Assembly (NCBI GenBank): GCA_963698435.1
Contig: CAVOQV010000012.1
Location: 186,001-250,000 of the forward strand
Source of the DNA: Sva-07 sp963698435
GTDB lineage: Bacteria; Actinomycetota; Acidimicrobiia; Acidimicrobiales; Ilumatobacteraceae
Reading direction: 5' to 3'
DNA: 64,000 bases
How positions within the stretch are numbered: position 1 is the first letter of the stretch; the number at the start of each line of letters is the position of its first letter. Below are positions 42,820-51,683 of this stretch, piece after piece. The notes under the pieces were generated by a model, which was not told the DNA's origin, did not search any database, and saw only the letters and a program-made list of their open reading frames with translations. The position numbers and the translations under genes were made by a program.

Positions 42820-43704
42820 TCAGTCCTGGTCGCGGAGGAAGGCCTGGATCTCGTCGGCGAGTTCGTCGCCGGAACGCAGCTCCATCTCCGGCCCCGGGGT
42901 GGTCTCCCCGTCGATCGAGGCGTCGTAGAGCTCTTCGAGCTGGCGCAACATGCCGAGGTGCTCGGAGTTGCCGTCGATGCTCGCGTCGATTCGGTCGCGT
43001 TGGCGCCCGACCTCCGCACGCAGGTCGGCGGCGGCCACCTCGATGCCGGTCACCTCCGTCAGACCGTCGAGCAGCGCCACCGACGCAGCGGGGTACGGCA
43101 TCGAGACGACGTAGTGCGGAACCTGCACCCAGATGCCGAGCGTCGGTATCCGTCGGGCATGCAGCGCGTGCTCGAGTGCGGCAGCCATTCCCGCCGGGAC
43201 GTCGACCGAGCTCCGCGCGAACGTCACGCTCGCCAGCACATCGGTCGACGGCGACGAGCACGACAGCCGTGGTGTGCGGGTGTGAGGAGCAGCGAACGGA
43301 TAGGCGCCGAACGCCACCATCTTGGTGACGCCGAGTTCGACCGAGATGTCGCTGATCGCTCGCGCGAAACGATGCCACGCCATGTCGGGCTCGGGACCGG
43401 TCAGCACCAACACGTCGCGCCCGGACGACGAGCGACCTGCGCGTAGCTCGATCGTCGACCAGACAAGGTCGGTGTTGATGCCGTCACGCAGTTCCATCAC
43501 CGGCCGGCGGGCACGGAAGTCGATGAACGTGTCGTCGTCGAAGCGCAGGATCGGGCTCGTCTCGCACTCCTGCGAGAGGGCATCGAGCGCAGCGGCAGCG
43601 GCACCAGCGGCGTCGATCCAGCCCGTGAGCATGACCACGAGAACGGGCTCGTGCAGCATCGGCTCGTCGACCAGCCACTCGTACGCGCCCTGCGGGTCGA
43701 TCAC
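42820..43704 (-). CDS. PAC2-family protein (proteasome-assembly-chaperone fold)
   Basis: 294 residues. PAC2 signatures: LVVMLTGWIDAAGAAAAAL at the start, WSTIELRAGRSSSGRDVLVLTGPEPDMAWHRF, VAFGAYPFAAPHTRTP and VQVPHYV-MPYPAASVALL. Actinobacteria with proteasomes keep such proteins; a chaperone or ATP-grasp-linked role is proposed for the family. The ATG overlaps the stop of the upstream phosphotransferase gene. Confidence 0.88.
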   Translation of the reverse strand: MIDPQGAYEWLVDEPMLHEPVLVVMLTGWIDAAGAAAAALDALSQECETSPILRFDDDTFIDFRARRPVMELRDGINTDLVWSTIELRAGRSSSGRDVLVLTGPEPDMAWHRFARAISDISVELGVTKMVAFGAYPFAAPHTRTPRLSCSSPSTDVLASVTFARSSVDVPAGMAAALEHALHARRIPTLGIWVQVPHYVVSMPYPAASVALLDGLTEVTGIEVAAADLRAEVGRQRDRIDASIDGNSEHLGMLRQLEELYDASIDGETTPGPEMELRSGDELADEIQAFLRDQD

Positions 43705-44735
43705 GCCAGCGCACCCAGGTACTTCTCCGCAGATGCAGCAGCCTGCTCGACCTGCAGCTTGAACGGTGCGAGCTCCTCGGGCGGGCGGTCACCGAGTGCT
43801 CCGCCCAGGTATCGCGAGTAGACGCCCTCGATGATGCACGCCAACTTCCAGAAGGCGAAGGCCACGTAGAAGTCGAGCTGCGAGATGTCGCGACCGGACA
43901 CCTCCGCGTAGCGCTCGGCGAGCTGGGCGCGATCCCAGAAACCCGGCGCGGTCGTCGACGTGCCGCTCCACGCTCCGGCGTCGTCGTTCGGGCCGTTCCA
44001 GTACACCTGCAGCAGGCCGACGTCGGCGAGCGGGTCGCCGAGCGTGCAGATCTCCCAGTCGAGCACGGCGATGACGTTGCCGTCGTCGTCGACCATCGAG
44101 TTGTCGAGCCGGTAGTCGCCGTGAACGAGCCTGGCCGGACCCTGTTCGGGGATGCGCGCCAGCAGCCCCTCGTAGACGCGGTCGACCGCCGCCAACTCCC
44201 TGGTCCTGCCCTGGTTCCACTGCCCGTACCAGCGCTTGAGCTGGCGTTCGATGTAGCCCTCGTGACGCCCGAGTTGGTCGAGTCCGACGGCCTCGAGATC
44301 GACCGAGTGGATGGCGGCCATCGTGTCGACGATCGACCGGCTGGCATTCGCCCGCGCCGCCTCCGAGAGCGTGCGCTCGGCGGTCTCGCGATCGCGCAAC
44401 ACGTGGCCATCGACGAAGCGCATCACATAGAACGGTGCGCCGTTGACGTCGAGGTCGTCGCAGAACCCCTCGACCGGCGGAACCGGAACGGCAGTGCCCT
44501 GCAGCGCCGAGAGGATCCGGTGCTCACGGCCCATGTCGTGTGCGCTCGCGAGCACGTGGCCGAGCGGCGGTCGACGCAGCACGAGACGCGGTCCGCTTGC
44601 TCCGGTGACGCGAAACGTCAGGTTGGAGTGGCCGCCGGCGATGACGTCGAAACGGAACGGACCGATCGCACCGTCGACGTTCGCTTCCAACCATGCCGTG
44701 ACCGGACCGATGTCGATCCCGGGGATGTCGCTCAT
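43701..44735 (-). CDS. Aminoglycoside phosphotransferase-like kinase (ACAD10-type)
   Basis: 344 residues of the APH/choline kinase fold. Seen: GGHSNLTFRVT (nucleotide loop), LVLRRPP with the Lys-position basic residues, LVHGDYRLDNSMV (Brenner HGDxxxxN catalytic loop), AVLDWEICTLGDPLADVG (Mg-binding DxD/E). The HSVDLEAVGL and GRHEGYIERQLKRW segments match proteins that resemble the kinase domain of ACAD10, thought to phosphorylate hydroxyacyl groups. Substrate unconfirmed. Coupled to PAC2 by ATGA. Confidence 0.85.
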   Translation of the reverse strand: MSDIPGIDIGPVTAWLEANVDGAIGPFRFDVIAGGHSNLTFRVTGASGPRLVLRRPPLGHVLASAHDMGREHRILSALQGTAVPVPPVEGFCDDLDVNGAPFYVMRFVDGHVLRDRETAERTLSEAARANASRSIVDTMAAIHSVDLEAVGLDQLGRHEGYIERQLKRWYGQWNQGRTRELAAVDRVYEGLLARIPEQGPARLVHGDYRLDNSMVDDDGNVIAVLDWEICTLGDPLADVGLLQVYWNGPNDDAGAWSGTSTTAPGFWDRAQLAERYAEVSGRDISQLDFYVAFAFWKLACIIEGVYSRYLGGALGDRPPEELAPFKLQVEQAAASAEKYLGALA

Positions 44736-44822
44736 GTCGTCACGTCTCCAGTCATCTGGGTCCGAGGGTAGTCACGCTGTCGCCCCCGTTCGCCATCATG
44801 GTCGGCCGGTAGCGTTGAGGTC

Positions 44823-45530
44823 ATGGCAGCCATCGACGTCACCGACGCCACGTTCCAAACCGAAGTCATCGACAAGTCGCAGGAGGTGGCGGTCGTCGTC
44901 GACCTGTGGGCGCCCTGGTGCGGCCCATGCAAGACACTCGGACCGATCATCGAGAAGGTGATCGACGCCACCGAAGGCAAGGTCGTGCTCGCAAAGGTCA
45001 ACGTCGACGAGAACCCGGGGATCGCTCAGGCCTTCCAGGCGCAGTCCATCCCGGCCGTCTACGCCCTCAAGGGCGGTGCCGTCGTCGACGGGTTCGTCGG
45101 CGCCTACCCCGAACACGAGGTGCAGCGCTTCGTCGACTCGCTGCAGCCCACCGAGGAACAGCAGGCGGTCGCGGAGCTGATCGCGGCCGGCGACGAGGGC
45201 AGCTTGCGCCTTGCGTTGTCGATGGAGCCGGCCAACGAGGATGCGATCGTGGCGCTCGCCGAGCTGTTGATCGCCGACGGCAACAACGACGAAGCGCTCG
45301 CACTGCTCGGCCGGATCCCCGAGTCGGACCGGACCCGCCACGTCGCTGCGCTCGCGCGGGTCGGTGAGGCACCGGACGACGACTACGACGAACAACTCAC
45401 GGCACTGCTCGATCAGGTCAAGACCGACGACGAGGCCCGCCAGAAGTACGTCGATCTGCTCGAGCTGATGGGTCCGCAGGACCCTCGTACCGCCGACTAC
45501 CGTCGCCAGCTCACCGCACGCCTGTACTGA
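44823..45530 (+). CDS. Thioredoxin-like protein with TPR tail (CnoX/YbbN-like)
   Basis: 235 residues. Thioredoxin domain with the redox motif WCGPC (Cys 33 and 36), NVDENPGIAQAF and SIPAVYALKGG, then a ~120-residue helical tail resembling tetratricopeptide repeats (EDAIVALAELLIADGNNDEAL). This is the CnoX architecture, a redox-active holdase, though with both Cys retained. ATG lies seven bases after TAGCGT (leaderless type). Converges with the PaaX gene, overlapping by 20 bases. Confidence 0.9.
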   Translation: MAAIDVTDATFQTEVIDKSQEVAVVVDLWAPWCGPCKTLGPIIEKVIDATEGKVVLAKVNVDENPGIAQAFQAQSIPAVYALKGGAVVDGFVGAYPEHEVQRFVDSLQPTEEQQAVAELIAAGDEGSLRLALSMEPANEDAIVALAELLIADGNNDEALALLGRIPESDRTRHVAALARVGEAPDDDYDEQLTALLDQVKTDDEARQKYVDLLELMGPQDPRTADYRRQLTARLY

Positions 45531-46333
45531 CCGGATCCCCCGTACGGCCGCCGCGTCGACCGAAGAAGTCGGCCAGGCGGGCCTGGAACACGTCGAGCAC
45601 CTCGGCGTACCGTGTTCGGACCTGGTCGGCGGCCACGTTCGGAGCGAGTTCGGAGGGCAGTTGTGGCTCGATTCGGAGGAAGTGCAGCGCCGCCGCGAGC
45701 GCGATGAAGGCGTCGGCGAGCGAGCGATCGTCCACGGCCTCGAGTCGGACGGCGGTGTCGTCGAGCGACTTCCGGTGCAGTTCCGACCTGATGCCCAGGT
45801 CGTCGAGATCCCAGAGCTGGCGGACGAGTTCGTGTTCGTCGCCGCGGACCACCGGTCCGCGGGTGATCAGTGTGTCGGGGAGGTCGGCCGAGATGGCGAC
45901 ATTGGCGGGTCGCAGCCACAGATCGGGGCGGAGTTCACCCAACCGCGCTGCCGACCGCCCGGCCACGGAAGTGCCGCCGTTCGGCCATGCTTCGCCGGCT
46001 CGTCATCACCGCCACGGTCCACCAGGTGCCGTCCCAGCCGCTCGGGGGGTGCTGGCGTCCCGCTTCCTGCTGAGCCTGGCGTTCGACGAGCCGACCGGCG
46101 AGCCGGTAGGTACCGTCGTCGTTGACGAGCTCGCCCGCGGCCACCATGCGAGACAGGGCCGTGCGCACCGTGCCGTCGGCGAGGTCGAACAGCGAGGTGA
46201 ACTCGAGGAGGCGGCCGACGGGCATGCGTGGTGGGTGCGAGCCGAGCAGCACCGACAGCACGATCGAGCGGGCGTTCAGCGGTTCGAGCAACGAGGTCGA
46301 CGCCCCAGGATCAATACGCGCATTGTTCGCCAC
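45511..46333 (-). CDS. PaaX-family transcriptional regulator, frameshifted
   Basis: About 273 residues once joined. N-terminal winged helix (ARSIVLSVLLGSHPPRMPVG, LFDLADGTVRTALSRMVAAGEL), then WDGTWWTVAVMT, and after a slip near 45985, LGELRPDLWLRPANV and the helical C-terminal domain. PaaX proteins repress phenylacetate or related degradation genes; no such genes are here, so the target may be the divergent desaturase. GTG 46333 lies eight bases after a TACACT box, while ATG 46351 would sit inside that box, so I prefer the GTG. Confidence 0.72.
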
Positions 46334-46341
46334 GAACGGAG

Positions 46342-46351
46342 AGTGTAACAT
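46342..46351. promoter_or_regulatory. Overlapping back-to-back -10 boxes
   Basis: Plus strand TAACAT (46346-46351) is six bases before the desaturase ATG. Minus strand TACACT (46347-46342) is eight bases before the PaaX GTG. The two boxes share two bases, so polymerase can serve only one direction at a time. Confidence 0.45.
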
Positions 46352-46357
46352 TCGGTC

Positions 46358-47353
46358 ATGACCTCGATCGTGGAATCGCCGGCCCGCGTCGTACCGCTCG
46401 TGCCGCTCGTGCCGGGATCGATGGTGCCGGATCCGTCGGTGCTTCCCGACGTCTTGCCGACCGACCGCCTCAACGAGCGGGCCAAGCCGAGGCAGCCGCT
46501 GCGAGGTGAGCTCCGGCACTTCTCCAACGCCCGCAACGCGATCACCGTGCTCGGCGCAGTGCTGCAGTCGTTCGGCGTGGTCGTCGCTGCAGCCTGGATC
46601 AACACTTGGTGGTCGTATCTGGTTGCGTTCGTCCTGATGGCCCGAGGGCATGTGTGCCTGAACATCCTCGCTCACGAGGCCGCCCATCGGCTGCTGTTCA
46701 CGAACCGTCGGATGAACGATGGTGTCGGCCGATGGATCCTGGCCTATCCGACCTACCAGGCGATGCTGGCGTATCGGCGGGCTCACTTCACGCACCACCG
46801 CGACGAGATGGGTCCGGACGAACCCGACCTCTCGCTCTACGCCGGATATCCGATCCCTCGCGACTCGTGGCGTCGCAAGCTGCGTCGCGACGCCACCGGC
46901 AACAGCGCCTACAAGAACTTCCGCGGTCTCTGGTTCTCGCTGCGGCACGGTCGGGTCGAGGCCCGCTACATCCTTGCGGTGCACGTGGTGATGCTGGGTG
47001 CGTCGATCGTGTTCATGCGGCCGCTTGCGTACGTCGTGTGGATCCTCGCCTGGTCGACGCTGTGGAAGGTGTCGAACCGGCTCCGCTCGATCGCCGAACA
47101 CGGGGGCATGGTCCGTTCGAAGGATCGCCGCCTCACGACGCACGTGATCCACCAGTCGTGGGTCGCCCGGTACTGGATGGTGCCGTACAACACGGGATGG
47201 CACCTGGCTCACCACGTCGACATGGGCGTGCCGTGGCGTAACCTGCCTCGACTGCACGCCGAGCTGGTTCGCTCCGGCTGGGTGACCGAGGCGATCGAGT
47301 ACCCGAGCTACCGGGCGTTCTGGCGCGCGGCCTCGTCCGGCTCGCCACGCTGA
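46358..47353 (+). CDS. Fatty acid desaturase-like membrane protein
   Basis: 331 residues. Membrane segments around AITVLGAVLQSFGVVVAAAWI and VVMLGASIVFMRPLAYVVWILA. Three His boxes: HEAAH, HFTHH and HLAHH, the di-iron ligands of membrane desaturases and hydroxylases, with spacing as in the family. Likely acts on a lipid acyl chain or carotenoid-type substrate in the membrane. Leaderless-type start at 46358. Divergent from PaaX. Confidence 0.85.
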   Translation: MTSIVESPARVVPLVPLVPGSMVPDPSVLPDVLPTDRLNERAKPRQPLRGELRHFSNARNAITVLGAVLQSFGVVVAAAWINTWWSYLVAFVLMARGHVCLNILAHEAAHRLLFTNRRMNDGVGRWILAYPTYQAMLAYRRAHFTHHRDEMGPDEPDLSLYAGYPIPRDSWRRKLRRDATGNSAYKNFRGLWFSLRHGRVEARYILAVHVVMLGASIVFMRPLAYVVWILAWSTLWKVSNRLRSIAEHGGMVRSKDRRLTTHVIHQSWVARYWMVPYNTGWHLAHHVDMGVPWRNLPRLHAELVRSGWVTEAIEYPSYRAFWRAASSGSPR

Positions 47354-47390
47354 CCGCCCGACCGCGCCCGCCATCCCACCAGCCCGCCCC

Positions 47391-47497
47391 GTTTGCGATG
47401 AGCGAGCTGTCCGCATCGGCGCCTTTGGCTCATCGGTTCGGATCGGGCAGCGTTTGCGATGAGCGAACCGTCCGTATGCGCGCTTTTGGCTCATCGC
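47391..47497. repeat. Two tandem ~61-bp palindromic units (CGATGAGC/GCTCATCG)
   Basis: Arms CGATGAGC/GCTCATCG at 47396-47435 and GCGATGAGC/GCTCATCGC at 47456-47497. The distance between equivalent bases is 61 bp, the same period as the array at 20.2 kb, although loops and spacers differ. Located between the desaturase and comEA genes. Confidence 0.8.
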
Positions 47498-47613
47498 ACG
47501 GGGAGTGGGGGTGGCGAGCGGCGGGTCGGGGCGGGGGGAGCGGGTAGCGTTTCGAGCACCGACTCCCTCCTGGTGGTACGGCGCCGTCTGCGCCAGTGCG
47601 AGGAGGTCGATCG

Positions 47614-48294
47614 TTGGAACCCCTGCCACGGCCCGTGCCGCCTCGTTCGCCGACCGAACGAGCCCGAGCCTGGGTCGACTGGTTCGGCATCGGACGACTC
47701 ATTGCCGCGTCGGTGGCGACGGTCGTGGTCTGTGCCGGTGCGATCTGGTTGGTCCGCACGCCGCCGCCTCCGACCGAGGCCTCGCTGCCGCGGGCGACCA
47801 CCACGAGCGGGGCGCCGAGCGAGTCGGTGCCCGCAGCGATCCCACCGACCACCGCTGCGCTGGTCGTGGTCCATGTGGCGGGAGCGGTGGCCGAGCCGGG
47901 CGTGTACGAGTTGGGAGCCGGCGCCCGTGTCCGCGATGCCGTCGTGGCCGCGGGCGGGCCGACCGAGACCGCCGACTGGAATGCGTTGAATCTCGCCGGC
48001 GTCGTCGTCGACGGTGTGAAGGTGTACGTGCCCGAAGTCGGCGAGGACGTGCCGCCATCGCTCACGGCCGTGCCGATCCCGGATGGACCGGGCCCACCGG
48101 GTGCGCCGGTCAACGTCAACACCGCGACAGCGGCTGAACTCGAAACGCTTCCGGGCGTCGGCCCAGCCACCGCAACCGCCATCGTCACCGAGCGCGAGCG
48201 CAACGGCCCGTTCCTGGGTGTGGATGATCTCGACCGCGTTCCCGGCATCGGTCCGGCCAAGCTCGACGCGTTGCGCGACCTGGTCGCGACGTGA
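47614..48294 (+). CDS. comEA: ComEA-type DNA-binding competence protein
   Basis: 226 residues. One membrane segment (LIAASVATVVVCAGAIWLV), Pro/Thr-rich linker, SLBB domain (VVHVAGAVAEPGVYELGAGARV) and a C-terminal helix-hairpin-helix pair (NVNTATAAELETLPGVGPATA and VPGIGPAKLDALRDLV). It binds incoming DNA outside the membrane. AGGAGG at 47601-47606, seven bases before TTG 47614, decides the start over the in-frame GTG at 47596. comEC follows downstream with a short opposite-strand gene between. Confidence 0.9.
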   Translation: MEPLPRPVPPRSPTERARAWVDWFGIGRLIAASVATVVVCAGAIWLVRTPPPPTEASLPRATTTSGAPSESVPAAIPPTTAALVVVHVAGAVAEPGVYELGAGARVRDAVVAAGGPTETADWNALNLAGVVVDGVKVYVPEVGEDVPPSLTAVPIPDGPGPPGAPVNVNTATAAELETLPGVGPATATAIVTERERNGPFLGVDDLDRVPGIGPAKLDALRDLVAT

Positions 48295-48309
48295 GGCTTG
48301 ACGTAAGCG

Positions 48310-48786
48310 TCAGAACAGTGAGTCGGAGATCGACAACGCCGCCACGGCGAGAGCGATGCCCGCTCCGGCCCAGACCCCGGCGCACATCCATGCATAGTGG
48401 CGCCAGAAGTCGCCCCACGTCGCCATCGGGTTGCGCGTGGCGCGTCGTGCCGCGAGGAGTCCGACGAGTAGCCACAACAGCCCGGACGCCACGATCGCCA
48501 GCGGGTACAGCTCTCGGTCGCCGAACGGTGCTCCAGCGGCGAGCAGTGCCGGTGCTGCGAACACACCGCCGATCAAGCCGACCGCTCCACTCCACGCCGT
48601 GTCGAAGAGCCGCAACGAGAAGTAGGCGATCCCACCCACGATCGTCGGGACGATCAAGGCCGCCAGTGGCCCCCACGTGCGGATGCGCGTGCGATACCAG
48701 CGGGGTCCCTCGACGAGCGGTGCGCCCAGTCGGGGTGCCGACGGCTCCGGCCGGGCCCCTGGTGGAATGGGGGTGAACGAGGTCAC
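48310..48786 (-). CDS. Hypothetical membrane protein
   Basis: 158 residues with four hydrophobic segments (WGPLAALIVPTIVGGIAYF, AVGLIGGVFAAPALLAAG, LAIVASGLLWLLVGLLAA, WMCAGVWAGAGIALAVAAL) and a Pro-rich cytoplasmic N-terminus. GTG start at 48786. It lies between comEA and comEC on the opposite strand. No family recognised. Confidence 0.7.
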   Translation of the reverse strand: MTSFTPIPPGARPEPSAPRLGAPLVEGPRWYRTRIRTWGPLAALIVPTIVGGIAYFSLRLFDTAWSGAVGLIGGVFAAPALLAAGAPFGDRELYPLAIVASGLLWLLVGLLAARRATRNPMATWGDFWRHYAWMCAGVWAGAGIALAVAALSISDSLF

Positions 48787-48835
48787 GAACTCCCCAGGTT
48801 ATGGCACCGACGGCCGTCGTTGGTGGCGAAGCGAC

Positions 48836-50215
48836 GTGACCTCCGCAACCATCGCCGACGGGGGCATCGTCGCGCTGGCCGTGGTTGTCGCCTGCGCCGT
48901 GCGAACAGGGTCGATGGCTGTCGCCGTCGGCCTGGGTCTCGCCGTCGGCTCGGCGCTCTGGGCGGAGGCGCGCAGGCCGGCGCTGGTGGTGCTCGTCGTC
49001 GTACTCTCACTCGGCGGCGCGGTGCGCTCGCAGCACAGCTGGGCCGGGCTGAGGCCGGACACGCTGGGACCCTTCGAGGGGTGGGTTCGGGTGATCGACG
49101 ACCCGCAGCCGTACCCATCGAGCACCCGTGTCATCGTCGAGGTCGACGACGAGCGTTTCGAACTGTGGTCGCGCGGGCGGGCGCAGCAGCAGCGTGTCCG
49201 GTCATGGCGAGGAGGCGAACGGGTGTTGGTCAACGGCGACCGGCGCCAGCTCGACGGGGACCGCGTGCGACGGGTGGCCTGGCAGCACGTCGTCGGTGAA
49301 TTCGACCTGGCCTGGGCCAGCGATGTCGACGCTGGAGGGCCGGTCGCGCGGGCGTCCAACCGAGTGCGGGCGGCGATCGAACGGGCTGCCGACGAGCTGC
49401 CCGAACCCGATGGTGCGCTGTACCGGGGGCTCGTGATCGGTGACGACCGCGACCAGCCGCGCGACATGATCGAACGATTCCGGGCCAGCGGGTTGTCGCA
49501 CCTGACCGCCGTCTCGGGACAGAACGTGGCGTTCGTCTTGGCGGCGTGTGGGCCCCTGCTGGTGCGGATGCGCCCGCTTCCGCGGTGGGCGTTGACCGTT
49601 GCCGTCATCGCCTGGTTCGTGGCGCTCACCAGGTTCGAACCATCGATCCTGCGCGCCGGCGTGATGGCCGGGCTGTCAGCGACGGCTTACGCGAGCGGAC
49701 GCGAACGCAGCCCCGTGCGCATCCTGGCGTTGGCGGTGACCGCGCTGGTGCTCATCGATCCGCTGCTGGTCTGGTCGATCGGGTTCTGGCTGTCGGTCGG
49801 CGCGACCGCCGGGGTCTGCACGGTCGGTCCGTGGCTGGCGCAGCGCCTGGCCGTGTTCGGGCCGCTCGCGCTGCCGGTGGGGATCACGCTGGGCGCACAG
49901 CTCGGCGTGGTGGTCCCCAGCGTCGCGGTGTTCGGGAGGTTGCCGCTCGTCAGCGTCGTCGCCAATCTGCTGGCGGTGCCGGTCGCCGGGTTCGTGATGC
50001 TCTACGGGTTGCCGGCCGGGCTGATCGCGGGGTCGATCCCGCCACTGGCGCCCGTTCTGATGATCCCCTCTCGGTTCGGCACTCGATGGGTCGACTCGGT
50101 GGCGCGCCTCGGAGCGCGGCTCGAGCCCGATCCGCCCTGGCCGTGGATCGGCTGGGGTGTCGTCGCGGTGACCGTCGCGTGGCTGGTTTGTCGCCCCCGT
50201 CCCGGGACGCGATAA
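48836..50215 (+). CDS. comEC: ComEC/Rec2 competence-domain protein lacking the metallo-lactamase domain
   Basis: About 459 residues from GTG 48836; an upstream GTG at 48773 in the same frame is possible but overlaps the divergent gene. An N-terminal OB-like ComEC domain (LGPFEGWVRVIDDPQPYP, VLVNGDRR) is followed by the competence membrane domain (GLVIGDDRDQPRDMIERFRASGLSHLTAVSGQNVAFVLA, FEPSILRAGVMAGLSATAYASGRE, DPLLVWSIGFWLSVGATAG). The usual C-terminal metallo-beta-lactamase nuclease domain is missing and holA starts 15 bp later. It forms the DNA uptake channel with ComEA. Confidence 0.88.
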   Translation: MTSATIADGGIVALAVVVACAVRTGSMAVAVGLGLAVGSALWAEARRPALVVLVVVLSLGGAVRSQHSWAGLRPDTLGPFEGWVRVIDDPQPYPSSTRVIVEVDDERFELWSRGRAQQQRVRSWRGGERVLVNGDRRQLDGDRVRRVAWQHVVGEFDLAWASDVDAGGPVARASNRVRAAIERAADELPEPDGALYRGLVIGDDRDQPRDMIERFRASGLSHLTAVSGQNVAFVLAACGPLLVRMRPLPRWALTVAVIAWFVALTRFEPSILRAGVMAGLSATAYASGRERSPVRILALAVTALVLIDPLLVWSIGFWLSVGATAGVCTVGPWLAQRLAVFGPLALPVGITLGAQLGVVVPSVAVFGRLPLVSVVANLLAVPVAGFVMLYGLPAGLIAGSIPPLAPVLMIPSRFGTRWVDSVARLGARLEPDPPWPWIGWGVVAVTVAWLVCRPRPGTR

Positions 50216-50229
50216 GAATCGAGGTCTCC

Positions 50230-51189
50230 ATGGCGACCCATCTCCTCAGCGGCAACGACGCGTCGGTGCTGCGGACCGCAGTACACGAACTGGTCGACGA
50301 CCTCGTCGGGGACGGCGATCGAGCGATGATGGTCGACGAGTTCGACGACGACGAGTACGAACTCCGCCTGGTCGTCGACGCGGCCCAAACACCGTCGTTC
50401 CTCACCGACAAGCGCGTCGTGGTGGCTCGCGGCGTCGATCGGTTCACCTCCGACGAGTTGGCCCCGCTGATCGCCTACCTCGCCAACCCCCTCGACTCAT
50501 CCGACCTCGTGATCGTCGTCAACGGCGCGAGCGTCCCGAAGAAGCTCGGCGACGCGGTCAAGACGGTGGGAACGGTGACCAACACCTCGCCTCCGTCGCG
50601 GCCGAAGGATCGCCAGGGATGGATCGCCGATCACATCAAGGAGGCCGGGCTGCGAATCAAGCCCGAGGCCGCAGCGCAGCTCGGGGCCTGGCTCGGCGAA
50701 GATGCCGGGCGACTCGACGGGATTCTCGCCACGCTGAAGAGCACGTACGGGGCTGACGACGTCTTGACGTGGGTGGAGATCGAACCGTTCCTCGGCGATG
50801 CCGGAGGAGTTCCTCCGTGGGACTTCACCGATGCCGTCGACGCCGGTGACACCACCAAGGCGCTCACGCTGCTCGGCCGCATGATGCATGCCGGCGATCG
50901 TCACCCGTTGCAGATCATGGCGATCATGCACAGTCACTACTCGAACATCGCCAAGCTCGATGGCGCCGACGCACGATCCGAACAGGATGCGATGGCGGCA
51001 ACCGGCATCAAGTCGCCCTATCCGGCGAAGAAGGCGCTCGCGAACTATCGACGACTCGGTCCATCGTCGACGCGCCGAGCGATCGAACTGCTGGCGCAGG
51101 CCGATCTCGACCTTCGCGGCGCCAAGGATCTCGAACCCGAGTTGGTGATGGAGGTGCTCGTCGCGCGCCTCTCCAAGCTCCGTCGCTGA
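50230..51189 (+). CDS. holA: DNA polymerase III delta subunit
   Basis: 319 residues, normal length. AAA+-like N-terminus without a functional P-loop (LLSGNDASVLRTAVHELVDDLV), FLTDKRVVVARG, and domain III (DAGDTTKALTLLGRMMHAGDRHPLQIMAIMHSHYSNI; KSPYPAKKALANYRRL). Part of the sliding-clamp loader. The position between comEC and rpsT is the classic bacterial order comEC-holA-rpsT-lepA. Confidence 0.95.
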   Translation: MATHLLSGNDASVLRTAVHELVDDLVGDGDRAMMVDEFDDDEYELRLVVDAAQTPSFLTDKRVVVARGVDRFTSDELAPLIAYLANPLDSSDLVIVVNGASVPKKLGDAVKTVGTVTNTSPPSRPKDRQGWIADHIKEAGLRIKPEAAAQLGAWLGEDAGRLDGILATLKSTYGADDVLTWVEIEPFLGDAGGVPPWDFTDAVDAGDTTKALTLLGRMMHAGDRHPLQIMAIMHSHYSNIAKLDGADARSEQDAMAATGIKSPYPAKKALANYRRLGPSSTRRAIELLAQADLDLRGAKDLEPELVMEVLVARLSKLRR

Positions 51190-51208
51190 TCCGAGCCGCC
51201 CACCCGAA

Positions 51209-51255
51209 AACCGAAAAATGCCTGGAATGTCGCGCTCGGCGCGCCCATCCAGGCA
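51209..51255 (-). terminator. Rho-independent terminator of rpsT
   Basis: On the minus strand TGCCTGGA ... TCCAGGCA is followed directly by TTTTTCGGTTTT. This is the clearest intrinsic terminator in the window, about 22 bp after the rpsT stop. Confidence 0.85.
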
Positions 51256-51276
51256 GGTGTCGGACTGATCGGGAGT

Positions 51277-51531
51277 TCAGCTTGCGGCGTTGACCTTCTT
51301 CATCATGCGGCTCTTCTTGCGAGCGGCAGCGTTCTTGTGGATGATGCCCTTCGAGGCGGCGGAGTCGATGCGCTTCACGGCGGCGCGCACGGCTTCGTCG
51401 TTGTCGTCGGTGCCGAGTGTGGCCTCGACGCGCTTGGTGCGGGTCTTGAGCTCCGCCTTGGTCGCCTTGTTGCGCTCGTGACGCTTGGCGTTGGTGATGT
51501 TGCGCTTCTTCTGGCTCTTGATGTTGGCCAT
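51277..51531 (-). CDS. rpsT: 30S ribosomal protein S20
   Basis: 84 residues, Lys/Arg-rich and helical. MANIKSQKKRNITNAKRHERN and AASKGIIHKNAAARKKSRM are hallmark S20 segments binding 16S rRNA. Monocistronic, with a terminator on one side and the divergent lepA promoter region on the other. Confidence 0.98.
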   Translation of the reverse strand: MANIKSQKKRNITNAKRHERNKATKAELKTRTKRVEATLGTDDNDEAVRAAVKRIDSAASKGIIHKNAAARKKSRMMKKVNAAS

Positions 51532-51683
51532 GGCCGTGAAACCTTGCTCTCTTGGCTCTCTTGCAGTGTGTGCTGCGTCGACTGGTCTGCGCAGCGGGGC
51601 CCGATGCCCGCGCTGAACAGCCCTGGGACTCTATCGGGAGGCCATCCTGACCGGCAACGTGCCCAGATAGCGTTGGGTCGGAC

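Noticed and set aside
44043..51600. Antisense open frames over comEC, holA and the thioredoxin region
   Set aside because: All coincide with well-supported genes on the opposite strand and show no motifs.
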